The position numbers and the translations under genes are program-made. The notes under the pieces are model-generated. The model was not told the origin of the DNA. It did not search any database and saw only the letters and a program-made list of their open reading frames with translations. From positions 124,001 through 188,000 of the forward strand of contig CAVVSR010000011.1 of assembly GCA_963750935.1 (NCBI GenBank): DNA of 64,000 bases, written 5' to 3'. This document shows, one piece after another, positions 9,255 to 17,646 of this stretch; the stretch's first letter is position 1, and the number at the start of each line of letters is the position of its first letter. The DNA comes from JACCXG01 sp963750935 (GTDB lineage: Bacteria > Acidobacteriota > Vicinamibacteria > Vicinamibacterales > 2-12-FULL-66-21).

Positions 9255-11369
9255 TTGTCGCCTCCGGACCCGGGCCTGCCCCCCGTCCTGCTCAAACCCG
9301 CAACCGAAGGAGCTCATTCCCTGCTCGCGTTCCTCGCCTCGTTCCTCGTCCTGTTCGTCGAAATTGCCCTCATTCGCTGGATGCCCGCTTACGTCCGGCT
9401 GCTTGCGTACTTTTCCAATTTCATCCTGCTCGCCGCGTTCCTGGGGATCGGGATCGGGTGTCTGCTGGCGCCGGTCCGCGCGCGACTTTTCGCGTGGTTC
9501 CCGGTCCTGATGGCGGCGGTCATCGGCGTCGTCTACGCCGTCCGGCTGGAGGTCGCGCTGCCGACGTCCGGCAGCATCTATTTCACCAGCGGCACGACCG
9601 AACCGGTGGTGGCGATCGAAACCACGCTGCTGCTGCCGATTCTGTTCATCGCCGTCGCGGCGCTGCTGGCGACGGCGTCGCAGCGCATGGCGCGCGAGAT
9701 GGCGGCGCTTCCGCCGCTGCGCGGCTACACGCTGAACGTGGCGGGAAGCCTCGCCGGCGTGGCGGCCTTCGGCGTGATCTCCTGGTTGGAGCTGCCGCCG
9801 ACGCTGTGGTTCGCCATCGGCTTCGCGGCGGCGATTCCGCTGCTGATGACGCCGGAACCGGCCGCGGATTACACCGTTCCGGCCGGTGTCGTGCCGCGGC
9901 AGCCCCGCCACTTCACGGTACGGCCGGCGGCGCTGGCGGACGCCGGGCTGCTGGTGGTCGCGCTGGTGCTCGTACATCTGATGGCGAAGGGCGCGCTCTG
10001 GTCGCCGTACTACAAGATCACGGTCGGCCAGGAAGGCACCGACACCGTCGTCGAGGTGAACAACATCTTTCACCAGTCGATGGCGCCGGTCGCGAACAAG
10101 GAATATTTCTACCAGTGGCCGTACACGGTCTTCGGGGACAGCTTCGAGAACGTGCTGATCCTCGGCGCCGGGTCGGGGACCGACGTGGCCGCGGCGCTGC
10201 GCCATGGCGCCAAACACGTCGACGCCGTCGAAATCGATCCGACCATCATCCGGCTCGGCCGGCAGCTCCACCCGGATCATCCGTACTCCGATCCGCGGGT
10301 CACGGTCATCAACGACGATGCCCGGCACTTCCTGCGGACCACGACCAAGAAGTACGACCTCGTGGTCTTCGCGCTGATCGATTCGCTGACGCTGCAATCC
10401 AGCTTTTCCGGCGTCCGGCTCGAGAGCTACATGTTCACCGAGGAGTCGTTCCGCGCCGTCCGCGATCGGCTGGACACCGACGGTCTGCTGGTCGTCTACA
10501 ACTACTTCCGCGAGAAGTGGCTGGTCGACCGGCTGGCGAACACCGCGGCGGTGGCGTTCGGCAGCGAGCCGCGCGTGCACGTTCACGAGGCGCGCGCCTA
10601 CCTCGGCATCATCCTGGCCGGGCCGCGGCTGGCGACGCTGAAACATGATCCTGTCATCCCGGATCAGGTCGCCGCGTACAACCAGGGGAGCGCGCCAAGC
10701 CCGGCGCGCATGCACGTCCGCGACGCGACGGTGGAGCCGGCGACCGACGACTGGCCGTTCCTCTACCTGCACACCCGACACGTGCCGCGGCACTACCTCG
10801 CCACGCTGGCCCTGATCCTGGGGGTCTCGCTGGTGGCCGTGTTCGCGACGCTGCGCGGCCAGGCCGGCTCGTGGTCGTGGGAGTTCTTCTTCCTCGGCGC
10901 CGGGTTCATGCTGCTCGAGACGAAAGCGATCATCCAGTTCGCGCTGCTGTGGGGATCGACCTGGGTGGTGGCGTCGATGGCGATCGCAGCCGTGCTGAGC
11001 ATGGCGCTGGCCGCCAACTTCATCGTGTCGCGGGTCGAGGTGCGGCGGCACTGGCTGGTCGGAGCGATCCTGATCGGCCTGCTGGCTCTCAATGCGCTGA
11101 TTCCGGTCGGACGCGTGACGTTCGAGAGCCGGGCGGCCGAGTCCATCTTCTACGCGTTGCTGATGTTCAGCCCGATCCTCTGCGCCGGCCTGCTGTTCGG
11201 GTCGGCCATCAAGTACTCGAAGTCACTGCCGCGGGATTTCGGCACGAACCTGCTCGGCGCGATGGTCGGAGGGGTGGCGGAATATCTCTCGCTGGTCACC
11301 GGGTTCAGCCAGCTGCTCGGCCTGGTGGCGCTGTTCTACGTCGGCGCGCTGCTGACGCGCCGGCGCTGA
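9255..11369 (+). CDS. Membrane protein with spermidine-synthase-like methyltransferase-fold domain
   Basis: About 704 residues from a TTG start. An N-terminal block of six or so hydrophobic helices begins LLAFLASFLVLFVEIALIRW. A soluble Rossmann domain follows, with NVLILGAGSGTDVAAAL, then VDAVEIDP and INDDARHFL, the nucleotide-binding pattern of polyamine aminopropyltransferases. A C-terminal block of about six more helices closes the protein. Such MFS-like/spermidine-synthase chimeras are common in Acidobacteria and Proteobacteria and their reaction is unproven. The frame is open back to 9165 inside the cupredoxin gene, and the only plausible starts after that gene are the weak TTG at 9255 or CTG at 9288, so the start is uncertain. 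Confidence 0.75.
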   Translation: MSPPDPGLPPVLLKPATEGAHSLLAFLASFLVLFVEIALIRWMPAYVRLLAYFSNFILLAAFLGIGIGCLLAPVRARLFAWFPVLMAAVIGVVYAVRLEVALPTSGSIYFTSGTTEPVVAIETTLLLPILFIAVAALLATASQRMAREMAALPPLRGYTLNVAGSLAGVAAFGVISWLELPPTLWFAIGFAAAIPLLMTPEPAADYTVPAGVVPRQPRHFTVRPAALADAGLLVVALVLVHLMAKGALWSPYYKITVGQEGTDTVVEVNNIFHQSMAPVANKEYFYQWPYTVFGDSFENVLILGAGSGTDVAAALRHGAKHVDAVEIDPTIIRLGRQLHPDHPYSDPRVTVINDDARHFLRTTTKKYDLVVFALIDSLTLQSSFSGVRLESYMFTEESFRAVRDRLDTDGLLVVYNYFREKWLVDRLANTAAVAFGSEPRVHVHEARAYLGIILAGPRLATLKHDPVIPDQVAAYNQGSAPSPARMHVRDATVEPATDDWPFLYLHTRHVPRHYLATLALILGVSLVAVFATLRGQAGSWSWEFFFLGAGFMLLETKAIIQFALLWGSTWVVASMAIAAVLSMALAANFIVSRVEVRRHWLVGAILIGLLALNALIPVGRVTFESRAAESIFYALLMFSPILCAGLLFGSAIKYSKSLPRDFGTNLLGAMVGGVAEYLSLVTGFSQLLGLVALFYVGALLTRRR

Positions 11370-11414
11370 TTCGGCCGATCTCGGACCTCAGCTGGGGCGG
11401 TCCGACCCATTGGA

Positions 11415-11422
11415 TATAAAAT
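11415..11422 (+). promoter_or_regulatory. Possible -10 box (TATAAAAT)
   Basis: An AT-rich TATAAAAT in very GC-rich surroundings, about 60 nt before the ATG of the secreted oxidoreductase at 11483. No good -35 element is recognisable, so this rests on the -10 alone. Confidence 0.3.
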
Positions 11423-11482
11423 GACCCGGTTCGGGCCATCACCCGACGGGCACAGACTCACGTTTTTCAGAAAGGGCATGCG

Positions 11483-13064
11483 ATGGGTGACACAACCAGA
11501 CGGAAATTCGTGACGACGGTCGCTGGCACCGGCGCGGCCCTGACGATCGTGCCCCGGCACGTGCTCGGGCGTGGGATGCAGGCGCCGAGCGACACCGTGA
11601 ACATCGCCGTGGTCGGGCTCGGCATGGGTGCGAGCAACGCCGAGGCGGTGATGAGTCAGAACATCGTCGCGCTCTGCGACGTCCAGGATTCGCTGATGGC
11701 GAATGCCATCGGCCGCTTCCAGAAGACCGGCGCGGCGCCCGCCGGCGCGGCCCGCGGCGGCGGCACCGCGCGCCGCTCGCAGGTCTCCGAGGCGCAGGCG
11801 AAAGCGAACGCACGCCGTCCGGCGAACAGCCGCCAGGCCGATGCGAAGCGCTTCGTCGATCAGAACCTCGCGAAGCTCGGGAAGTACCGCGACTACCGCC
11901 AGATGCTCGAGAAGCAGAAGGATATCGACGCGGTCGTCATCGCCACACCGGATCACATGCACGCGCCGATCGCGGTCGCGGCCATGGATCTCGGCAAGCA
12001 CGTCTACGTGCAGAAGCCGCTCTGCTGGTCGGTCGAGGAGGCGCGCATCCTCGCGCAAGAAGGCCAAGGACCGCAAGATCGTCAGCCAGATGGGCAACCA
12101 GGGCCACTCGATGGACGACGCGCGGACCGGGTACGAATACGTGGCGAGCGGCGCGCTCGGCGAGATTCGCGAAGTCCACGTCTGGACCAACCGGCCGCTC
12201 GGCTACTGGCCGCAGGGCGTGCCGCGTCCGGCGGCGGCCGACGCGAGCCGTCAGCTGCGCTGGAGCGGACGCGACGTCGATCAGCGTCTCGCGGCCGCCT
12301 TCGTCGGCAACTATCCGAAGCCCGACGATCTCGACTGGGATCTGTTCCTCGGCTGCGCACAGAAGGTCGACTATCACCCGATCTATCACCCGTTCAACTG
12401 GCGCGGCTGGGTGGACTGGGGCCAGGGCGCGCTCGGCGACATGGGCGCGCACCTCGTCGATCACCCGTTCTGGGCGCTGAACCTGGGCTACCCGACCACC
12501 GTCGAGACGCTGTCCACGCCGTTCAACGGCGCGTCGTTCCCGCATGCGACGACGACGTATTACGAGTTCCCGGCGCGCGGCAGCATGCCGCCGGTGAAGC
12601 TGACGTGGTACGACGGCGGCCTGCTGCCGCCGAAGCCGGCGGAACTGGGCGACGAGCGCCTCAACCCCGGCGGCGGCCTGTTGTACGTCGGGTCGAAGGG
12701 CAAGATGCTGCAGGACACTTACGGCGCGCAGCCGCGGCTGCTGCCGACGAATCATCCGTCCGCGCAGAAGGCGCCGCCGGCAAAGCTCCCGCGCATCGCC
12801 CACGAAGAGCACGAGATGAACTGGGTCGAGGCGATCAAGGGCAAGGCCGAGATCTCGTCTCCCTTCGATTACGCCGCGCCGCTCACCGAGGTGATGCTCC
12901 TCGGCGTGGTCGCGCTGCGCGCCGGCACCAAGATTCAGTACGACGGCGCCAACATGAAGGTCACCAACTCGGTGGCCACGCGCGAACAGCCGCTCGAGGG
13001 CGATCAGCTGCTGCGCCGCACGTATCGCGAAGGGTTCGGCATCCCCGACGTGAAGACGCTGTAG
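11483..13064 (+). CDS. Tat-exported Gfo/Idh/MocA oxidoreductase (one-base frameshift)
   Basis: Repaired length about 526 residues. It begins with a twin-arginine signal (TTRRKFVTTVAG) and then the Rossmann motif IAVVGLGMGASN, so folded export with bound NAD(P) is expected. VYVQKPLCW replaces the usual EKP motif by QKP, as in many secreted members. Reading breaks near 12056: the first frame gives EARILA, then an extra C, after which the next frame continues KKAKDRKIVSQMGNQGHS without loss. The second part has the family's C-terminal domain (GDMGAHLVDHPFWAL). A basic, alanine-rich insertion lies at about residues 75-110. It probably oxidises a sugar or cyclitol in the periplasm. A strong terminator follows at 13134. 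Confidence 0.8.
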
Positions 13065-13133
13065 CTGGGACGAAGTAGTAGAAAGTCAGAAGTACCGAGG
13101 ACAGAGGCAAGGAAGAAGTCACAATACTCGATC

Positions 13134-13170
13134 GGGGCAAGGCAGAAGCATCGCCTTGCCCCTCTTCTTG
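13134..13170 (+). terminator. Rho-independent terminator after the secreted oxidoreductase
   Basis: A perfect 10-bp stem, GGGGCAAGGC (13134-13143) with GCCTTGCCCC (13153-13162), has a 9-nt loop and is followed by the T-rich TCTTCTTG. It lies 70 nt after the stop of the upstream gene and just before the PFK promoter. Confidence 0.7.
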
Positions 13171-13192
13171 TCTGGCTCGAGACTGATAGATT
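13165..13192 (+). promoter_or_regulatory. Candidate promoter of the PPi-PFK gene
   Basis: TTCTTG (13165-13170) and TAGATT (13187-13192) are separated by 16 nt, a fair sigma-70 pair. Transcription would start near 13199, on the edge of the palindromic operator at 13200-13213. The boxes are imperfect; the position relative to the operator is the stronger argument. Confidence 0.4.
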
Positions 13193-13199
13193 TACGATC

Positions 13200-13213
13200 T
13201 GCAATCGATTGCA
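13200..13213. promoter_or_regulatory. LacI-family operator TGCAATCGATTGCA
   Basis: A perfect 14-bp palindrome with a central CG that fits the LacI/GalR-family pattern TGnAAnCGnTTnCA at every fixed position. It lies 13 nt before the PFK start codon and at the predicted transcription start, where a bound repressor would block initiation. A second perfect match lies before the TonB receptor (17599). The LacI-type regulator at 26258 is the obvious candidate to bind both. Confidence 0.65.
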
Positions 13214-13226
13214 CTGAGTTTCGCGC

Positions 13227-14522
13227 ATGCGTCCTGACAACAAGCTCGCCATTCTCGTCGGGGGCGGTCCTGCCCCGGGCATCAACAGCGTCATCGGCGC
13301 CGCCACCATCCGGGCGCGGCTCGAAGGCCTCGACGTCGTCGGCTGCCGCGACGGCTTCGAGTGGCTGATGCAGGGAGACACCGACCACGTCGTCCCGCTC
13401 ACCATCGAAGGCGTCAGCCGCATCCATTTCCGCGGCGGATCGCATCTCGGGATCGCGCGCGCGAACCCGACCAAGGATCCCAGGCTGCTCGAGAACACGC
13501 TGCAGTCGCTGCTCAAGCTGAAGGTGTCGCAGCTCATCACCATCGGCGGCGACGACACCGCGTACTCGGCGATGATGCTCGAGCGTCACGCGGCCGGAAA
13601 GCTGCGCGTCGTGCACGTGCCGAAGACCATCGACAACGACCTGTTCCTGCCGGATCACATCGACACCTTCGGCTTCCAGTCGGCGCGGCACTACGGCGCC
13701 GAAATCGTGAAGAACCTGATGGTCGATGCCAAGACGACCTCGCGGTGGTACTTCGTGATCGCGATGGGCCGGAAGGCCGGGCACCTGGCGCTGGGCATCG
13801 GCAAGGCGGCGGGCACGACGTTGTCGCTGATCACCGAGGAATTTCCCGCGCCGATCCGCCTGCGGACGATCGTCGACACCCTGGCCGGCGCGATCATCAA
13901 GCGGCTCACCGAAGGGCGCCGCGACGGCGTCGCCATGATTGCCGAGGGCGTGGTCCTGGACATGGCGGAAGAAGATCTGGCCGGCATCCAGGACGTCGAG
14001 CGCGACAGCCATGGCCACCTCCGGCTGGCCGAGGTCAACTTCGGCGAGATCCTGAAGGCCCAGGTGCAGGTGCGGCTGCGGCAGCTCGGGATCAAGACGA
14101 CGATTGCCGCCAAGAACATCGGCTACGAGCTGCGCTGCGCGGATCCGATTCCACTCGACATGGAATACACCCGCGACCTCGGGTATTGCGCGGCGAAGTA
14201 CCTGATCTCCGGCGGCAACGCGGCGATGATCTCGATGCAGGGCGGACACTTCATCCCGGTGCCGTTCGAGGAGATGACCGACGCGACCACCGGACGCTCG
14301 CGCGTGCGCCTGGTCGACGTGTCGTCGACGCGCTACGCGATCGCGCGCCGTTACATGATCCGCCTGCGCAAGGACGACTTCGACGACCCGGCCCAGCTCA
14401 AGGTGCTCGCGGCCACGGTGAACCTGTCGCCGGAGGAGTTCAAGCGGGAGTTCCAGTCGCTGGTCGCTGCCGAGCCGCCCCGGCTCCAGATCGATCAGCA
14501 CGGCGAAGCCGACGTGCACTGA
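13227..14522 (+). CDS. 6-phosphofructokinase, PPi-dependent type
   Basis: 431 residues; phosphorylates fructose 6-phosphate at C1 in glycolysis. The PFK phosphate-donor loop opens the protein (VGGGPAPGIN, 11-20). Two positions known to set donor choice are both of the pyrophosphate type: GGDD at 107-110 (ATP enzymes have GGDG) and PKTIDND at 132-138 (lysine where ATP enzymes have glycine). The substrate motif MGRKAGH follows around residue 180. The reaction is therefore probably reversible and uses PPi in place of ATP. The gene stands alone behind a terminator, promoter and LacI-type operator, so it appears to be controlled with sugar uptake. Confidence 0.88.
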   Translation: MRPDNKLAILVGGGPAPGINSVIGAATIRARLEGLDVVGCRDGFEWLMQGDTDHVVPLTIEGVSRIHFRGGSHLGIARANPTKDPRLLENTLQSLLKLKVSQLITIGGDDTAYSAMMLERHAAGKLRVVHVPKTIDNDLFLPDHIDTFGFQSARHYGAEIVKNLMVDAKTTSRWYFVIAMGRKAGHLALGIGKAAGTTLSLITEEFPAPIRLRTIVDTLAGAIIKRLTEGRRDGVAMIAEGVVLDMAEEDLAGIQDVERDSHGHLRLAEVNFGEILKAQVQVRLRQLGIKTTIAAKNIGYELRCADPIPLDMEYTRDLGYCAAKYLISGGNAAMISMQGGHFIPVPFEEMTDATTGRSRVRLVDVSSTRYAIARRYMIRLRKDDFDDPAQLKVLAATVNLSPEEFKREFQSLVAAEPPRLQIDQHGEADVH

Positions 14523-14569
14523 GCGCGTCGGCATCTTGTTCGCTGGCCGCGGCCAGCCCCTGAATCACG

Positions 14570-17468
14570 ATGCCTATCGACCTGCAGCGATCATCGATCT
14601 GGAAAGTCGCGTTGCTCGGCGTCTGCCTTGCGGTGGCGGCGCCACGGGCCATCGAGCCCCAGACCCCGGCGGGCGGGACGCAGGCGCGCGCCGGCGCCTC
14701 CGCCGACCCGCGCAAGAAGCCTGACGACAACCGGTTCACGCCGGTGGTGCTGGTGCCGCCGGGCGAGCTCGACGAGCCGATGGCGTTCGCGGTGACCCGG
14801 ACCGGCAAGGTCTACATCGTCGAGCGGAAGGGCGCGTTCAAGGTCTACGACCCGGTCGCCAAGACCACGCGCGTCATCGCGGAGATTCCGGTCAACACCA
14901 AGTACACCAACGCGGCCGGCGTCCAGCGCGAAGCCGAAGAAGGCCTGGTCGGGCTGACGCTCGATCCGAACTTCGAGAAGAACAACTGGGTGTACATGCT
15001 CTATGCCGATCCCGCGGTGACGAAGCACACGCTGGCGCGCTGGGATCTGAAGAACGATCAGCTCGACGAGGAGTCGAAGAAGGTCGTGCTCGAGTACCGA
15101 GGTGCAGCGGGAGCAGTGCTGCCATACCGGCGGCGGCATGACGTGGGATGCGCAGGGCAACCTCTACATGACCATCGGCAACAACACCAGCAACTCGACC
15201 GCCGCCCAGACCGACGAGCGCCCCGGCCGCCGCAGCTGGGACGATCAGCGCGGCGCCGCCAATACGAACGACCTGCGCGGCAAGATCATCCGCATTCATC
15301 CCGAGCCGGACGGCACCTACACGATTCCGACGGGCAACCTGTTTCCGCCCGGCACGCCGAACACCCGGCCCGAGATCTACACGATGGGCCACCGCAACGC
15401 GTGGCGCGTCTCGCTCGACAGCAAGACCGGCTACATCTACTGGGGCGAAGTCGGACCAGACGCGAACGAGGACACCGAGGCGGGTCCGAAGGGCTACGAC
15501 GAGCTGAACCAGGCGAAAGGACCGGGCTTCTTCGGCTGGCCTTACTTCATCGGCGAGAACCTCGCCTACCCGTATTTCGATTACGTCAAGAACGCGCCCG
15601 GCGCGCCGAAGGATGCCGCCAAGCCGATCAACACCTCGGTGAACAACACCGGGTTGCGTGAGCTGCCGGCGGCGCAGCCGGCGTTCATCGCCTATCCGTA
15701 CGGCCTCTCGGAGAAGTATCCCGAAGTCGGCAGCGGCGGCCGCTCCGCCACCGGCGGACCGATCTATCGGCGCGCCGATTTCGCCAACGCGGCGCGTCCG
15801 TTCCCGGAGTACTACGAAGGCAAGTGGCTCGCCGCCGATCTGTCGCGGGGCTGGATCATGGCGATCGCGATGGACGACAAGGGCATGTACCAGGGGATGG
15901 AGCGCTTCCTCCCGAGCTACCGTCCGTCGGAGGTCATCGACATCAAGTTCGGTCCCGACGGCGATCTCTACGTGCTCGACTACGGCAGCACCTGGTTCGC
16001 GAAGAGCGCCGACTCGCAGCTCGTTCGCATCGAGTACAACGGCGGCAATCGCATCCCGACGGTGTCGGTCACGGCCGACCGGACCGGCGGCACCGCGCCG
16101 TTCAAGGTCGCGTTGTCGTCGGCGGGCACGAGCGATCCCGACGGCGATCCCCTGACCTACGAGTGGACGATCGAGTCGGCCGCCGGCGGCACTCCGCGCG
16201 TGCTGAAGCAGGCGAACCCAACGGTGAATTTCGATCGGAACGGCATCTATTCAGCCACCCTGACGGTGACCGATCCGTCGGGCGGCAAGGCGTCGGGGTC
16301 GGTGGACATCATCGCCGGCAACACGCCGCCAGCCGTCACGGTCGACGTCAAGAGCGCCAACCGCAGCTTCTTCACGCCGGGCGCACCGATCACGTATGCG
16401 GTGCAGGTCGCGGATCGCGAAGACGGGACGATCGGCGCCGGGAAGATCGCCGCCGAGCAGGTGGCGTTCAGCATCGACTACGTCCCCGAGGGCTTCGACC
16501 TGGCGAAGCTTCGCCACGGCCAGGCCAAGGCCGACGCGACGACGAGATTTGCGGTGGCGAAGGCGCTGATCGCGTCGAGCGACTGCGCCACCTGCCACAA
16601 CCGCGAGCAGAAGTCGCGCGGCCCGTCGTTCGTGCAGCTGTCGGAGAAGTACAAGCCGGACGCGGCCACGTTGAAGCAGCTGGCCGGGAAGATCCGCGGC
16701 GGCGGCACCGGCGTGTGGGGGCAGGAGGTCATGCCGGCGCATCCGCTGATGACGATGCAGCAGGCGCAGACGATTGCGGAGTACATGCTGAGCGTGAACG
16801 ACAAGCGGCTGTCGTCGCTGCCGCTGCAGGGGACCTACACGCCGACGCTGCCCGAGGGGGACAGCGGCCGCGGCTCGCTGGTGGTGCGGGCCATCTACTC
16901 GGACAAGGGTGCCGCCGATCTGCCCGCGCTCACGACCGAAGCCACGACGGTGCTGCGCAGTCCGCGTCTCGGCCCACAGGCCGCCGAGGTGCAGCAGGGC
17001 GTGACCGCGGGTCCGACCCGCGGCGCCGCCGGCGCGGTGATTCCGAAGGCCAACGCACACATCGGCTTCAAGGGAATCGATCTCACCGGGGTGACCCGGC
17101 TCGAGGTGATGGCGCAGGCCAACGCGCGCAACGGCCAGGCCGGCGGCACCATCGAGGTGCGCACCGGCTCGGCGACCGGCCCGGTGATCGGACAGGCGGA
17201 TCTCTCGAATGCCGCGGCGGGCCGCGGTGGTCCAACGGCCACCGAGATTCAGGCCGCCGGCGGCGCGGTCCCCCCGGCCGGCGCCCCGGCTGGAGGGCGC
17301 GGTGCGCAAGGCGGCCGCGGCGCGCGGACCGCGAGCGGTGCGCTGATCGTCGACCTCAAACCGACGACGGGGGTACACGACCTCTACTTCGTGTTCAGGA
17401 ACCCGCAGGCGTCACCGACTCAGCCGCTGATGACGCTGTCGCAGATCGCTGTCGTCCCGGGGTCTTAG
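14570..17468 (+). CDS. Secreted PQQ-type sugar dehydrogenase with PKD, cytochrome c and CBM6-like domains (one-base frameshift)
   Basis: Repaired length about 965 residues. Order: signal peptide (about 10-28), glucose/sorbosone-dehydrogenase beta-propeller (about 60-480, with EEGLVGLTLDPNF and later GHRNAWRVSLD), PKD domain (about 495-580, SAGTSDPDGDPLTYEW), a c-type haem site CATCH near residue 670 and a C-terminal beta domain resembling a family 6 carbohydrate-binding module. The frame breaks at about 15098, where an extra C follows a TAC codon; in the next frame the protein resumes EVQREQCCHTGGGMTWD. It should oxidise a sugar outside the cytoplasm and pass electrons to its own haem. It precedes the TonB receptor, fitting uptake and oxidation of the same carbohydrate. 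Confidence 0.82.
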
Positions 17469-17519
17469 GCGCCCAGCACGCGACGGCCAGGTGAGACGGC
17501 GTTCGGCCCATCAGCGAGG

Positions 17520-17540
17520 GACGGGCGGGCCCGTCTGTTT
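17520..17540 (+). terminator. Possible terminator hairpin after the sugar dehydrogenase
   Basis: GACGGG (17520-17525) pairs with CCCGTC (17530-17535) around a CGGG loop and is followed by TGTTT. The stem is short and the U-tract weak, but the site lies between the dehydrogenase stop and the TonB receptor promoter. Confidence 0.4.
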
Positions 17541-17558
17541 CGCCGTGCGAACTGATTC

Positions 17559-17587
17559 TTGACGCTCAGATGACGGCGTAGTAAAAC
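17559..17587 (+). promoter_or_regulatory. Sigma-70-like promoter of the TonB receptor
   Basis: TTGACG (17559-17564) and TAAAAC (17582-17587) are 17 nt apart, five and four matches to the consensus boxes. The predicted start, near 17594, lies just before the operator at 17599-17612, so the arrangement resembles that before PFK. Confidence 0.55.
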
Positions 17588-17598
17588 CCCGCCATTCG

Positions 17599-17612
17599 TG
17601 GAAGCGGTTCCA
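17599..17612. promoter_or_regulatory. LacI-family operator TGGAAGCGGTTCCA
   Basis: Matches TGnAAnCGnTTnCA at all fixed positions; the outer arms GTGGAA and TTCCAC form a perfect inverted repeat. It lies immediately downstream of the predicted transcription start and 34 nt before the receptor ATG. With the site at 13200 it suggests a small LacI regulon. Confidence 0.65.
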
Positions 17613-17646
17613 CAACCCGCCGGAATGTCCCTTTCAGGGAGGGTTT

